From Haemophilus sp. HMSC068C11 (GTDB taxonomy: Bacteria > Pseudomonadota > Gammaproteobacteria > Enterobacterales > Pasteurellaceae): a DNA stretch of 64,000 bases. A model generated the notes under the pieces. That model was not told the origin of the DNA. It made no database searches and was given only the letters and a program-made list of their open reading frames with translations. Within the stretch, counting starts at the first letter, position 1; each line of letters opens with the position of its first letter. The translations under genes were made by a program, and so were the position numbers. Positions 1 through 9,114 of the stretch are shown here, piece after piece. The DNA is taken from positions 36,278 through 100,277 of the forward strand of contig NZ_KV820373.1 of the NCBI RefSeq assembly GCF_001815355.1, given 5' to 3'.

Positions 1-131
1 AGAAGAGAATGAATGGTGGTTTGAAATGCATCTTGGTTATCAACTTCGCCTTTTTGTGCTAATTGACTGATTAATAAGACTGATTGACAAACACCGGCAA
101 GTGCCAGAGCCATATCATTATAATTTTTCAT
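1..131 (-). CDS. hflD: HflD homologue, N-terminal part (cut by window edge)
   Basis: The minus strand reads from an ATG at 131 into the left edge, giving 43 residues that begin MKNYNDMALALAGVCQSV. This matches the start of HflD (YcfC), a peripheral membrane protein that in E. coli modulates lambda lysogenisation through CII; its cellular role is less clear. It is divergent from trpS, an adjacency I recall from H. influenzae. Only the N-terminus is visible, so integrity cannot be judged. Confidence 0.8.
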   Translation of the reverse strand, partial: MKNYNDMALALAGVCQSVLLISQLAQKGEVDNQDAFQTTIHSL

Positions 132-271
132 TGGGATTATAAATTGTGAGCTGTAGAAATTTTTGGCGTAATATAGCATTTTTACACATTGTTTTGAACT
201 CAATCATTAAAAAACGCCCTATCTTTTGTTATCATAGCGCCAATTCAGTTTACAGAATAAAAGGATAACCA
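132..271. promoter_or_regulatory. Divergent hflD/trpS promoter region
   Basis: This AT-rich 140-bp spacer separates the divergent hflD and trpS genes and must hold both promoters. An AAGGATAACC Shine-Dalgarno stretch lies just before the trpS ATG. I see no convincing operator or leader-peptide attenuator for trpS here. Confidence 0.4.
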
Positions 272-1276
272 ATGACAAAACCAATTGTATTCAGTGGCGT
301 GCAGCCTTCCGGCGAATTAACTATCGGGAATTATTTAGGTGCACTTCGCAACTGGGTGAAAATGCAAGAAGATTATGAGTGTATTTTCTGTGTGGTGGAT
401 TTACATGCCATCACTGTACGTCAAGATCCTGTAGCACTTCGCAAAGCCACCCTTGATGTGCTCGCCCTTTACTTGGCTTGTGGCATTGATCCGAATAAAA
501 GCACGATCTTCGTGCAATCTCATGTACCAGAACATACTCAATTAAGCTGGGTATTAAACTGCTACACCTATTTTGGTGAAATGAGCCGTATGACTCAATT
601 TAAAGATAAATCAGCACGTTATGCCGAAAATATTAACGTGGGTTTATTTGATTATCCGGTTTTAATGGCAGCAGATATCTTACTTTATCAAGCGAAAAGC
701 GTGCCAGTAGGGGATGACCAAAAACAACATTTAGAAATTACCCGTGATATTGCCGCTCGTTTTAATGCGCTTTATGGTGATATTTTCACGATTCCTGAAA
801 TCTTCTTAGGAAAAGCTGGTGCGCGTATTATGTCTTTGCAAGACCCTGATAAAAAAATGTCTAAATCTGATGATAATCGTAATAACGTGGTGACCTTGCT
901 TGAAGATCCTAAATCGGTAGCAAAAAAAATCAAACGCGCGGTAACAGACTCTGATGAACCACCTGTTGTACGTTATGACGTGAAAAACAAAGCGGGTGTG
1001 TCTAACTTATTAGATATCCTTTCTGCAGTGACGGATAAATCTGTGGCAGACCTTGAAAAAGAATTTGAAGGCAAAATGTACGGCCACTTAAAAACAGCGG
1101 TGGCTGACGAAGTGTCAAACTTACTTGCGGGTTTACAAGAACGTTTCTATCAATATCGTAACGATGAAGCACTTTTAGACGAGATTTTACGTCAAGGTGC
1201 AGAAAAAGCCCGTGCAAGAGCGAAAGAAACCCTTGCCGAAGTGTACGAAGCCGTCGGCTTTGTTGCTGCAAAATAA
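272..1276 (+). CDS. trpS: Tryptophan--tRNA ligase
   Basis: Cytoplasmic class I aminoacyl-tRNA synthetase that charges tRNA-Trp using ATP. The HIGH-type signature appears as TIGN (residues 17-20) after GVQPSGE, and KMSKS is at 195-199. The length of 334 aa is normal for the family. The start is supported by AAGGATAACC immediately upstream. It is followed by a hairpin terminator at 1291-1315, so it is probably monocistronic. Confidence 0.97.
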   Translation: MTKPIVFSGVQPSGELTIGNYLGALRNWVKMQEDYECIFCVVDLHAITVRQDPVALRKATLDVLALYLACGIDPNKSTIFVQSHVPEHTQLSWVLNCYTYFGEMSRMTQFKDKSARYAENINVGLFDYPVLMAADILLYQAKSVPVGDDQKQHLEITRDIAARFNALYGDIFTIPEIFLGKAGARIMSLQDPDKKMSKSDDNRNNVVTLLEDPKSVAKKIKRAVTDSDEPPVVRYDVKNKAGVSNLLDILSAVTDKSVADLEKEFEGKMYGHLKTAVADEVSNLLAGLQERFYQYRNDEALLDEILRQGAEKARARAKETLAEVYEAVGFVAAK

Positions 1277-1290
1277 TTTTAAACTTAATA

Positions 1291-1315
1291 AGCCGTGTTA
1301 TATCACGGCTTTTTT
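1291..1315 (+). terminator. trpS terminator
   Basis: A 7-bp stem AGCCGTG / CACGGCT with a 6-nt loop is followed by a T run, just after the trpS stop. Confidence 0.8.
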
Positions 1316-1330
1316 AGATAAGGAGAAAAG

Positions 1331-1621
1331 ATGGCCATTCAAACTGAAAAACCAATTGAATGCGTAGGCTGTAATACTTTCGATATGAAATCATTGTTTG
1401 ATAACAGTGATTGTAGTTTACCTATCGAACAGTTTTACGCGACTCGTCAAGATGCAGAAGGTGCATTGGAATATTTCACATTAAAAGCTCGTGATGTAGA
1501 AAGTGAACCTTGCCAAATTCAATCTGAAATTCAACAGGTTGAAGAAGGGTATGTGCTTAAAGCGGTTTTCACATTCTGCTGCCAAGCGGAATTAGTGATT
1601 TTCCAAATGAAGCTTGTGTAA
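1331..1621 (+). CDS. YfcZ/YiiS-family (DUF406) small protein
   Basis: A 96-aa soluble acidic protein containing the motif [20 protein letters not shown] near residues 10-30 and a [15 protein letters not shown]-terminus, the pattern I associate with the DUF406 family (E. coli YfcZ, YiiS). Its function is unknown. GGAGAAAAG supplies a good ribosome binding site. It lies between the trpS terminator and yjjW, 32 bp ahead of the latter, where H. influenzae (from memory) instead has yjjI upstream of yjjW. Family assignment is by motif recognition only. Confidence 0.75.
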   Translation: MAIQTEKPIECVGCNTFDMKSLFDNSDCSLPIEQFYATRQDAEGALEYFTLKARDVESEPCQIQSEIQQVEEGYVLKAVFTFCCQAELVIFQMKLV

Positions 1622-1653
1622 GTGATAACTTACTCTAGAAAATAGCGTTTTTT

Positions 1654-2442
1654 GTGACCGCACTTTCTGATATTTATGTTCCCCTGCATCGTATTATTCC
1701 TTTTTCTAATGTAGAAGGGCAGGGGAATCGTACTAGTATTTTCTTACAAGGTTGTAAGTTAAACTGCCTTTATTGCCATAATCCAGAAACCATTCCTCGT
1801 TATGCAGAAGGCGCTCATCAAGTCAGTCTGCAGTATTTGTATGAGCAAGTGATGGATGCGGTACCTTTCATTCGTGGTGTAACAGTTTCTGGCGGTGAAC
1901 CCACCATTCATCATAAAAAGCTCGTTCCATTGTTTCAAAAACTACGTGAGGAAGGGCTAACTTGCTATTTAGATAGCAGTGGTTTCTTTGAATTTAACGC
2001 AATTCGTCCTTTAATTGATGTCACAGACAAATTTCTCTTTGACTTGAAAGGAGAAGGACTTGGTTTACAACGTTTGTGCTTTGATAGACAAAATCGCCAA
2101 GGCATTGTCCCGAAAAACATCATCCCCACTCATCAACATATCAAGCAAGAAAACTTAGATCGCAATTTGAAGAACTTGGCGCAATTATTACCATTGAATA
2201 AAGTGGAAGAAGTGCGGTTAGTTTATGTGGCAAATTTTTTTGATGCAGAAAAGTTGGTGGAAAAGGTTGCGTCCTTATTGAAAGACTATCCGGATGTGTT
2301 GTTCAAAATTATTCGAATGCACACAAAAGGTGCACGAGATGCCGAAGGACTCACGCCTTATGTCCCAACTGTTGAACAGACCCAAGTACTTGAAAATTAT
2401 GCGAAATCTTGTGGTCTGACCAAAATTGTGACCATTTTATAA
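1654..2442 (+). CDS. yjjW: YjjW-type glycyl-radical enzyme activase (radical SAM)
   Basis: Radical SAM protein of 262 aa. The cluster-binding CxxxCxxC is at Cys34, Cys38, Cys41, and the SAM-binding VSGGEPT follows about 60 residues later. Activases of this family abstract hydrogen from SAM to put a glycyl radical on a partner enzyme; the usual YjjW partner is YjjI. Unlike E. coli YjjW as I recall it, there is no extra cysteine-rich ferredoxin-like insert after the radical SAM motif. The only in-frame start is a GTG at 1654 lying against an uptake sequence (ACCGCACTT), with no clear Shine-Dalgarno sequence. No yjjI is present in the window. Confidence 0.85.
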   Translation: MTALSDIYVPLHRIIPFSNVEGQGNRTSIFLQGCKLNCLYCHNPETIPRYAEGAHQVSLQYLYEQVMDAVPFIRGVTVSGGEPTIHHKKLVPLFQKLREEGLTCYLDSSGFFEFNAIRPLIDVTDKFLFDLKGEGLGLQRLCFDRQNRQGIVPKNIIPTHQHIKQENLDRNLKNLAQLLPLNKVEEVRLVYVANFFDAEKLVEKVASLLKDYPDVLFKIIRMHTKGARDAEGLTPYVPTVEQTQVLENYAKSCGLTKIVTIL

Positions 2443-2461
2443 GCAAACATGCCAAAAAGTA

Positions 2462-2484
2462 GTAAAAATATTCCGACTTTTTAC
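2462..2484 (+). other. AT-rich inverted repeat upstream of the nucleoside transporter
   Basis: GTAAAAA and TTTTTAC form a 7-bp perfect inverted repeat with a 9-nt centre, 65 bp before the transporter ATG and just after the yjjW stop. It could be a weak terminator or an operator. There is no GC-rich stem, so I favour a regulatory or chance repeat. Confidence 0.3.
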
Positions 2485-2548
2485 CGAAAAACAAGTAGAA
2501 TAGGACAATTTTATTCACTTACTTATCTAACCAACCTAGGGGAAAAAA

Positions 2549-3796
2549 ATGGGTATTTTAGGTAGCGTTTTAGGCATTGTCGTATTACTGGTCATTGCCG
2601 TATTATTTTCAAATAATCGTAAGGCGATTAATTTACGTACTGTATTAGGGGCTTTGGCGATCCAAATCGGATTTGCGGCCCTTATTTTGTATGTGCCGTT
2701 TGGTCGTGATGCATTGCAAGCGACAGCAAATGGTGTATCAAATGTTATCGCTTATGGTAATGAAGGGATTAACTTCGTCTTTGGTGGCTTAGCAGATCCT
2801 TCAAATGCCGGCTTTATCTTTGCGGTGAAAGTGTTACCAATCATCGTCTTTTTCTCTGGTTTAATTTCTGTGCTTTACTATTTAGGCATCATGCAAGTGG
2901 TCATCAAAGTGATTGGTGGTGCATTGCAAGCTGCGTTAGGTACATCTAAAGCAGAATCAATGTCTGCAGCCGCGAATATCTTCGTTGGTCAAACTGAAGC
3001 ACCTTTAGTGGTTCGCCCTTACATTAAAAATATGACCCAATCTGAATTGTTCGCTATTATGGCGGGTGGTACAGCTTCTATCGCGGGTTCAGTAATGGCA
3101 GGTTATGCAGGAATGGGCGTACCATTGACTTACTTAATCGCAGCATCTTTCATGGCTGCACCAGCAGGTTTATTATTTGCGAAAATTTTATTCCCACAAA
3201 CTGAACAATTTAACGATAAACAACCTGAAACGGATGATAGCGAAAAACCAACCAACGTGCTTGAAGCAATGGCAGGTGGTGCGAGTGCAGGTATGCAATT
3301 AGCGTTAAACGTAGGTGCGATGTTAATCGCATTCGTGGGTTTAATCGCTTTAATTAACGGTATCTTAGGTGGCGTAGGCGGCTGGTTCGGTTACGGTGAT
3401 TTAACATTACAATCAATCTTTGGTTGGATCTTCAAACCATTAGCGTACTTAATTGGTGTATCTTGGGATGAATCTGCAATCGCTGGTCAAATGATTGGTA
3501 TGAAATTAGCTGTTAACGAATTCGTGGGTTACTTAGAGTTCGCGAAATACTTACAACCAGATACAGCAGTTGTATTAAGTGAAAAAACTAAAGCAATTAT
3601 TACTTTCGCATTATGTGGTTTTGCGAACTTCAGTTCTATCGCAATCTTAATCGGCGGTATTGGTGGTATGGCACCAAATCGTCGCGGTGATGTGGCTCGC
3701 TTAGGCTTAAAAGCAGTTATCGCAGGTACATTAGCTAACTTAATGAGTGCAACTATCGCAGGTTTATTCATCGAGTTAAGCGGCGTAGCAATGTAA
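2549..3796 (+). CDS. nupC: Concentrative nucleoside transporter (CNT/NupC family)
   Basis: Inner-membrane nucleoside:cation symporter of 415 aa, the usual CNT length. It contains GQTEAP (about 148-153), NEFVGY (about 324) and [11 protein letters not shown] (about 356), the nucleoside- and sodium-contacting segments described for Vibrio cholerae CNT, which it strongly resembles. Many hydrophobic segments are evident. AGGGGAAAAAA precedes the ATG. It lies just upstream of deoD, giving an import-then-phosphorolysis route for purine nucleosides, although a terminator separates the two. NupX is an equally valid name; substrate range cannot be read from sequence. Confidence 0.9.
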   Translation: MGILGSVLGIVVLLVIAVLFSNNRKAINLRTVLGALAIQIGFAALILYVPFGRDALQATANGVSNVIAYGNEGINFVFGGLADPSNAGFIFAVKVLPIIVFFSGLISVLYYLGIMQVVIKVIGGALQAALGTSKAESMSAAANIFVGQTEAPLVVRPYIKNMTQSELFAIMAGGTASIAGSVMAGYAGMGVPLTYLIAASFMAAPAGLLFAKILFPQTEQFNDKQPETDDSEKPTNVLEAMAGGASAGMQLALNVGAMLIAFVGLIALINGILGGVGGWFGYGDLTLQSIFGWIFKPLAYLIGVSWDESAIAGQMIGMKLAVNEFVGYLEFAKYLQPDTAVVLSEKTKAIITFALCGFANFSSIAILIGGIGGMAPNRRGDVARLGLKAVIAGTLANLMSATIAGLFIELSGVAM

Positions 3797-3833
3797 TTGA
3801 AAATGTGGTGAATTTTAACCGCACTTTATCTCT

Positions 3834-3866
3834 CAACACCACGAATCATTCGTGGTGTTGTATTTT
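3834..3866 (+). terminator. Nucleoside transporter terminator
   Basis: A 12-bp perfect stem, CAACACCACGAA / TTCGTGGTGTTG, with a TCA loop is followed by TATTTT. An uptake sequence (ACCGCACTT) lies just before it. Confidence 0.85.
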
Positions 3867-3873
3867 AAAGCAG

Positions 3874-3889
3874 GCGAAAACGTTTGCTT
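3874..3889 (+). promoter_or_regulatory. PurR/LacI-family-like operator upstream of deoD
   Basis: GCGAAAACGTTTGCTT closely resembles the PurR consensus (ACGCAAACGTTTGCGT type) with the central AAACGTTT palindrome intact. It ends 36 bp before the deoD ATG, where a repressor could act. Another LacI-family regulator such as a CytR relative is possible. Confidence 0.5.
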
Positions 3890-3925
3890 AAATGATTTTT
3901 TATTTATCAACAAGAGGAAAAAACA

Positions 3926-4642
3926 ATGACTCCACATATTAATGCTCCTGAAGGCGCATTTGCAGATGTTGTATTAATGCCAGGCGATCCGCTTCGTGCA
4001 AAATATATTGCTGAAACATTCTTAGAAGATGCGAAAGAAGTGACTAACGTTCGCAATATGTTGGGTTATACCGGTACTTATAAAGGTCGTCGTATCTCTG
4101 TTATGGGTCACGGTATGGGTATCCCATCTTGCTCAATTTATGCGAAAGAATTAATTACTGAATACGGTGTGAAGAAAATCATCCGTGTTGGTTCTTGTGG
4201 TGCTGTACGTATGGATGTTAAAGTACGTGATGTCATCATCGGTCTTGGTGCATGTACTGATTCAAAAGTAAACCGTATCCGTTTTAAAGATAACGATTTT
4301 GCTGCAATTGCTGATTTTGATATGACACAAGCAGCGGTTCAAGCAGCGAAAGAAAAAGGTAAGCAAGTTCGCGTAGGGAATCTCTTCTCTGCAGACTTAT
4401 TCTATACGCCAGATTTCGAAATGTTTGATGTGATGGAAAAATACGGCATCTTAGGCGTAGAAATGGAAGCGGCTGGTATCTATGGCGTAGCAGCAGAATA
4501 TGGTGCAAAAGCACTTTGTATCTGTACCGTTTCAGACCACATTCGTACACACGAACAAACTACAGCAGAAGAACGTCAATTAACCTTCAATGATATGATC
4601 GAAATTGCGTTAGAGTCCGTATTAATTGGCGATAAAGCATAA
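3926..4642 (+). CDS. deoD: Purine-nucleoside phosphorylase, DeoD type
   Basis: Trimer-of-dimers purine nucleoside phosphorylase that cleaves purine (deoxy)ribonucleosides with phosphate to base and (deoxy)ribose 1-phosphate. Length 238 aa; GDPLRA at 20-25, Ser90 in VGSCGAV, and the catalytic Asp204 in VSDHI all match E. coli numbering. GAGGAAAAAA gives a strong ribosome binding site. It has its own upstream terminator and a PurR-like operator, so it is probably expressed separately from the transporter upstream. Confidence 0.97.
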   Translation: MTPHINAPEGAFADVVLMPGDPLRAKYIAETFLEDAKEVTNVRNMLGYTGTYKGRRISVMGHGMGIPSCSIYAKELITEYGVKKIIRVGSCGAVRMDVKVRDVIIGLGACTDSKVNRIRFKDNDFAAIADFDMTQAAVQAAKEKGKQVRVGNLFSADLFYTPDFEMFDVMEKYGILGVEMEAAGIYGVAAEYGAKALCICTVSDHIRTHEQTTAEERQLTFNDMIEIALESVLIGDKA

Positions 4643-4661
4643 TTTATCCGATTTTTAGAAT

Positions 4662-4692
4662 AAAAAAGAGCGGTTAATTTGACCGCTCTTTT
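4662..4692. terminator. Bidirectional deoD/greB terminator (uptake-sequence-like)
   Basis: AAAAGAGCGGT and ACCGCTCTTTT pair around TAATTTG. It serves convergent deoD and greB. The core is GAGCGGT rather than the exact uptake sequence GTGCGGT. Confidence 0.85.
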
Positions 4693-4706
4693 GTTTTTTA
4701 TGCTTG

Positions 4707-5183
4707 CTATTTTTCATACCAAATTCGGTTTACATAGAGCACGACTTTGCCAGAGGGTGTTTCCACATGGATTTCATCGTCAACGCCTTTCCCGATTAAA
4801 GCACGTGCGACGGGAGAATCAATGGAGATCCAGTTTTTAGCGGGATCGAATTCATCGCAGCCGACAAGGCGGTATTGCTTCACTTCGCCTTCTTCATCTT
4901 CTAGCTCAACCCATGCACCGAAAAATACTTTGCCTTCTTGTTTCGGGTGGTAATCCACGATTTGTAGCACTTCTAATCGTTTGGAAAGAAAACGCACGCG
5001 GCGATCAATTTCACGTAAGCGACGTTTGCCATAAATATATTCTGCGTTTTCACTGCGGTCACCAAGCGCCGCGGCATCTGAAACCGCTTGGGTAACTTTT
5101 GGGCGTTCTTCTTTCCACAAAAATTTAAGTTCTTGGTCAAGCGCAAGCCAGCCTTGACGGGTAATGTAATTTGATTTTGCCAT
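4707..5183 (-). CDS. greB: Transcription elongation factor GreB
   Basis: Stimulates transcript cleavage by backtracked RNA polymerase. At 158 aa it has the expected N-terminal coiled coil with the conserved acidic DRSENAEY tip (about residues 42-49) and a C-terminal FKBP-like domain containing GKGVDDEI. Divergent from tex, an adjacency I recall in H. influenzae. GreA would be slightly longer on the basic-patch side; the RRLREIDRRVRFL segment fits GreB. Confidence 0.95.
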   Translation of the reverse strand: MAKSNYITRQGWLALDQELKFLWKEERPKVTQAVSDAAALGDRSENAEYIYGKRRLREIDRRVRFLSKRLEVLQIVDYHPKQEGKVFFGAWVELEDEEGEVKQYRLVGCDEFDPAKNWISIDSPVARALIGKGVDDEIHVETPSGKVVLYVNRIWYEK

Positions 5184-5283
5184 AATAAAAATAAAAGAAA
5201 TTTTTTTGAATTATATTTGAGCCTGTTGTCTAAAACCAGTATTCTATCCCCGTTTTTATTGAATCCTTTAATAACAAAGAAGT

Positions 5284-7602
5284 ATGACAATGTTAAATCA
5301 ACAAATTAGCCAAATTATTGCGGCAGAATTAACCGTTCAACCCCAACAAATCCTCGCCGCCATTCAATTATTAGATGATGGCAACACCATTCCATTTATC
5401 GCCCGTTATCGTAAAGAGGCCACAGGTGGCTTGGATGACACCCAACTTCGTCATTTTGAAACCCGTTTAATTTATTTACGTGAATTAGAAGATCGTCGTC
5501 AAACCATTTTGAAATCTATTGAAGAGCAAGGGAAATTGACCGATGAATTGCGTGACAAAATCCATGCAACACAAAGCAAAACCGAATTAGAAGATTTGTA
5601 TTTGCCATACAAACCGAAACGTCGTACGAAAGGGCAAATTGCGATTGAAGCCGGTCTTGAGCCATTGGCTGATTTACTTTGGAACGAGCCGAAAAATGAT
5701 CCAGAAACGTCAGCCGCTGAATTTGTAAATGCGGATAAAGGCGTAACAGACGCCAAGGTCGCACTTGATGGCGCACGCTATATTTTAATGGAGCGTTTTG
5801 CTGAAGATGCGGGCTTATTAGCGAAAGTCCGTGATTATTTAGCGAAAAATGCCGTTATCGTATCCAAAGTGATTGAAGGTAAAGAAACGGAAGGCGCAAA
5901 ATTCCAAGATTATTTCGACCACCAAGAATTATTGAAAAATGTGCCTTCTCACCGTGCATTAGCGATGTTCCGCGGGCGTAATGAGGGCATTTTACAATTA
6001 AGCTTAAATGCGGATCCTGATGCGGAAGAGGGAAGTCGCCAAAGTTATTGTGAAGAGATTATTCGTGATTATTTAGATGTCCGTTTCACGGGGCAACCTG
6101 CGGATAAATGGCGTGAGCAAGTGATTGCGTGGACGTGGAAAATCAAAGTTTCGTTGCATTTAGAAACAGAATTAATGGCAAGTTTACGTGAAAAAGCAGA
6201 AGAAGAGGCCATTGATGTTTTTGCTAGAAATCTGACCGCACTTTTAATGGCCGCACCAGCAGGTGCTAAGAGCACCATGGGCTTGGACCCAGGCTTACGT
6301 ACAGGTGTTAAAGTCGCGGTGGTGGATAACACAGGTAAATTATTAGATACCACCACAATTTATCCACACACGGGGCGTGAAGCCGAAGCGCAAGTGGCGA
6401 TTTTCAGCTTGATCCGCAAACACAACGTAGAGTTAATTGCCATTGGTAACGGTACCGCTTCTCGTGAAACCGAACGTTTTGCGAAAGAAGTGATTAAAGA
6501 AATCAAAGAAAATAAACCTCAAACCGTTGTGGTGAGTGAAGCGGGCGCATCCGTTTATTCCGCCTCTGAATTTGCGGCAAATGAATTCCCGAATTTAGAT
6601 GTCTCTTTACGTGGTGCAGTCTCTATCGCCCGTCGTTTACAAGATCCATTGGCGGAATTAGTGAAAATCGAACCGAAAGCCATTGGTGTAGGGCAATATC
6701 AGCATGATGTAAACCAAACCCAACTTGCGCGTAAACTGGATGCGGTGGTGGAAGACTGTGTAAACGCGGTGGGTGTGGATTTGAATACAGCATCCGCGCC
6801 ATTACTTGCTCGCGTGGCGGGGATGACGAAAACTTTAGCGCAAAACATTGTGGAATATCGTGATGAAAATGGTCGTTTTGAAAGCCGTACAGAATTGAAA
6901 AAAGTGCCTCGTTTAGGGCCAAAAGCCTTTGAGCAATGTGCAGGCTTTATGCGTATTGCAGACGGGAAAAATCCACTTGATGCTTCAGGTGTCCACCCAG
7001 AAGCTTACCCAGTGGTGGAAAAAATCTTGCAAGCGACAGCACAATCTATTCAAGATTTAATGGGCAATGCGGGTGTGGTACGTCAGCTTGATGCAAAACA
7101 ATTCATTGATGAGCAATTTGGTTTACCAACCGTTCAAGATATTTTCAAAGAGTTGGAAAAACCGGGGCGCGATCCGCGTGGTGAATTTAAAACCGCGGTA
7201 TTCGCAGAGGGCGTGGAAGAAATCACCGATTTAAAACCAGGTATGATTTTAGAAGGTACCGTCACTAATGTGACCAACTTCGGCGCATTTGTGGATATTG
7301 GTGTTCACCAAGACGGTTTAGTACACATTTCATCATTAAGCGATAAATTCGTAGAAGATCCACATCAAGTGGTGAAAACGGGCGATATCGTAAAAGTGAA
7401 AGTCTTGGAAGTGGATGTGCCGCGTAAACGTATTGCATTGACGATGCGATTAGATGAAAGTGCGGTCAAAAATGACGGCAAATCTGACCGCACTTTAAGC
7501 GCAAAACCAAGAAGTAATGCACCTCGTCAAGAGCGTAATCCTAGAGGAAATAGTGCGATGGGTAATGCCTTTGCCGATGCGTTGAAAAATTGGAAAAAAT
7601 AA
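5284..7602 (+). CDS. tex: Tex-family transcription accessory protein
   Basis: Nucleic-acid-binding protein of 772 aa with the family domain order: N-terminal helical part, YqgF/RNase H-like domain ([20 protein letters not shown] at about 330-350), helix-hairpin-helix segment (about 500-560) and C-terminal S1 domain ([26 protein letters not shown] at about 655-680). It acts in transcription or RNA turnover; the exact function is unclear. After the S1 domain a basic low-complexity tail holds an inverted pair of uptake sequences in the coding frame (7465-7495). The ATG at 5290 is an alternative start. Confidence 0.93.
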   Translation: MTMLNQQISQIIAAELTVQPQQILAAIQLLDDGNTIPFIARYRKEATGGLDDTQLRHFETRLIYLRELEDRRQTILKSIEEQGKLTDELRDKIHATQSKTELEDLYLPYKPKRRTKGQIAIEAGLEPLADLLWNEPKNDPETSAAEFVNADKGVTDAKVALDGARYILMERFAEDAGLLAKVRDYLAKNAVIVSKVIEGKETEGAKFQDYFDHQELLKNVPSHRALAMFRGRNEGILQLSLNADPDAEEGSRQSYCEEIIRDYLDVRFTGQPADKWREQVIAWTWKIKVSLHLETELMASLREKAEEEAIDVFARNLTALLMAAPAGAKSTMGLDPGLRTGVKVAVVDNTGKLLDTTTIYPHTGREAEAQVAIFSLIRKHNVELIAIGNGTASRETERFAKEVIKEIKENKPQTVVVSEAGASVYSASEFAANEFPNLDVSLRGAVSIARRLQDPLAELVKIEPKAIGVGQYQHDVNQTQLARKLDAVVEDCVNAVGVDLNTASAPLLARVAGMTKTLAQNIVEYRDENGRFESRTELKKVPRLGPKAFEQCAGFMRIADGKNPLDASGVHPEAYPVVEKILQATAQSIQDLMGNAGVVRQLDAKQFIDEQFGLPTVQDIFKELEKPGRDPRGEFKTAVFAEGVEEITDLKPGMILEGTVTNVTNFGAFVDIGVHQDGLVHISSLSDKFVEDPHQVVKTGDIVKVKVLEVDVPRKRIALTMRLDESAVKNDGKSDRTLSAKPRSNAPRQERNPRGNSAMGNAFADALKNWKK
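7465..7496. repeat. Inverted pair of DNA uptake sequences inside tex
   Basis: AAGTGCGGT and ACCGCACTT lie about 15 nt apart in the last 50 codons of tex, in the unstructured tail after the S1 domain. This arrangement is normally found in intergenic terminators. Confidence 0.8.
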
Positions 7603-7646
7603 TTTCGTCATTTAGATGAACATTGTGGCCAAATAGGCGTACAATG

Positions 7647-7681
7647 AAGGGGATCTGGTCAATCATCCAATCCCCTTTTTT
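7647..7681 (+). terminator. tex terminator
   Basis: AAGGGGAT pairs with ATCCCCTT across a 15-nt loop and is followed by a T run. Confidence 0.8.
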
Positions 7682-7704
7682 ATTTCAACGAAAGGAATAT
7701 TCTT

Positions 7705-8088
7705 ATGGAAAAAGGTATTCTTGGGCCGCATGAAGGCAAGGAGCTGGAATTAATGTTAAGGGGCGAAAAGCAAGTGGCATTATTCAATCAGGAGCTCGGT
7801 ATTCCTGACGCCTTTCTCCCTTATCTTGAGCAAGGAATGCTTCATTCAAAAACAGTGCAACGTCATATTAATGATGTTTGCTTAACCGATTTTATTGTCT
7901 ATTTACCCCAATCTCTTGCACTCGCTGAACAAATGGAAGTACTACTTCCTGCAAGCACGGTGAATGGTTTTGATCCAAAAGTGGAACGTGAAATCGGCCG
8001 AATTCTTGGTTACCGAGAAAAAGATATCGAATACTATATTCAGCATTTTCAAGATAATTTAGAAAAGTATCGGCAGCAGTATAGTTAA
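7705..8088 (+). CDS. Conserved-looking hypothetical protein, 127 aa
   Basis: Not recognised. The ORF has a clear ribosome binding site (GAAAGGAATATTCTT before ATG) and codon use like the neighbouring core genes. The protein is soluble, acidic, without signal peptide or membrane segment, has leucine-rich stretches and a predicted helical C-terminus (REKDIEYYIQHFQDNLEKY). It is monocistronic between the tex terminator and the AT-rich islet. Confidence 0.7.
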   Translation: MEKGILGPHEGKELELMLRGEKQVALFNQELGIPDAFLPYLEQGMLHSKTVQRHINDVCLTDFIVYLPQSLALAEQMEVLLPASTVNGFDPKVEREIGRILGYREKDIEYYIQHFQDNLEKYRQQYS

Positions 8089-8211
8089 TAGATAAAATAA
8101 AAGTGCGGTTGATATTTAAGCAAGATAGGCGTATGTATATGATGAAATCCTTTTAAGGATAGAAATAAATATACGAACGATTAGAGTGAATCCTATATTA
8201 GGTGAGAGAAG

Positions 8212-8889
8212 ATGATTATCGGAAATCCAGGGATATATGATAGTAAAGGGAATTTTAATAGCTTTGCTATTCAAATAGATAAGATTTTAGATACAGATAA
8301 TTTTTCAGTAAATCTGTGTATTGATATGAATATTTACCCAACTCAATTGGCTTATAATAAAGCAAGTTATCTTATTGATTATTTTAATCCTAAATTGGAG
8401 ATCTTCTCCAATATAAATGATGAGTTATTTTATTTGGATGATAGGGATTTAATGATTAATTTAATGGCAAAGGGATTTGGGTATATATATGCTATTGAGG
8501 AATTAATAAAAGACAATAAAATTGATTATCAAGAGTTTATAGATAATGAAGATATTTTTTTAGAAAAATTGAATCTAGTTAAACAGAGTGAAGTGGTAAA
8601 CCCATATTTATGGGAGATAGACTACATGGAGTATGTAAACAAAGGGTTTTATCCTTTTGTAATAAATAGTTCTAGCGGTTTATCTAAAATAATAGTTGTT
8701 TTTAATAAGAATAGAAGTTATGACTTAGATTATATTGAGGATAGATTGTTGCTTTCTAATACAAGATCAAGTCAGAGTGTTGGTTTCTTTGATGAACGAT
8801 TTTGGGGAGTTAAGGTGTCTTGTGTTAAGAGTGATGAGTTAAGCCTAATAATTAATAAGGTTTACTCTGTGTTGAGTGAGGCTTCTTAA
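8212..8889 (+). CDS. Possible Imm42-like immunity protein (orphan)
   Basis: A 225-aa acidic, soluble protein, markedly more AT-rich than its neighbours. It begins MIIGNP and continues with FAIQIDKI near residue 23; this GxP-then-FAI start is what I associate with the Imm42 immunity family of polymorphic toxin systems, and two Trp-containing motifs (LWEIDY, FWGVKVS) are present. The assignment is a recollection of a family pattern, not a search. GGTGAGAG provides a ribosome binding site. No toxin, VgrG, Rhs or CdiA gene lies in the window, so if it is an immunity protein it is an orphan. Composition suggests horizontal acquisition. Confidence 0.45.
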   Translation: MIIGNPGIYDSKGNFNSFAIQIDKILDTDNFSVNLCIDMNIYPTQLAYNKASYLIDYFNPKLEIFSNINDELFYLDDRDLMINLMAKGFGYIYAIEELIKDNKIDYQEFIDNEDIFLEKLNLVKQSEVVNPYLWEIDYMEYVNKGFYPFVINSSSGLSKIIVVFNKNRSYDLDYIEDRLLLSNTRSSQSVGFFDERFWGVKVSCVKSDELSLIINKVYSVLSEAS

Positions 8890-8911
8890 TAGAATGTAGA
8901 CTAGGCATATG

Positions 8912-8950
8912 GTGCGGTCAAAAACACAAGCGATTTTGACCGCGCTTTTG
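8912..8950. terminator. Uptake-sequence-type terminator, copy 1
   Basis: GTGCGGTCAAAA and TTTTGACCGCGCTTTT pair across ACACAAGCGA. One arm has GCGCTT instead of GCACTT. A nearly identical copy lies at 9639-9675 on the other side of the CdiI-like gene. Confidence 0.75.
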
Positions 8951-8972
8951 TTTCCAAAGATGATTATTCTAA

Positions 8973-9113
8973 GTAAACCTTATAATTCCACATTCACTTT
9001 TCTGTAGAAATATCACTATAGATAGCATAACAAGTCAAAGTGGTAAATTAGGTAATTGTTTAATGTATACTAGATCTAAAGGAACTAATATTATTGTTAC
9101 TAAGGTAAATTAA
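8973..9113 (+). pseudogene. Open frame ending one base before the CdiI-like gene (possible toxin 3' remnant)
   Basis: After a TAA at 8970-8972 the frame stays open for 46 codons to a TAA at 9111-9113, one base before the next ATG. It ends GKLGNCLMYTRSKGTNIIVT followed by KVN. The only ATG is internal (9063) and would give 16 residues. Position directly before a putative immunity gene is where a toxin C-terminus would sit, so this may be the last part of a deleted toxin; it may equally be chance. No family was recognised. Confidence 0.25.
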
Positions 9114-9114
9114 T

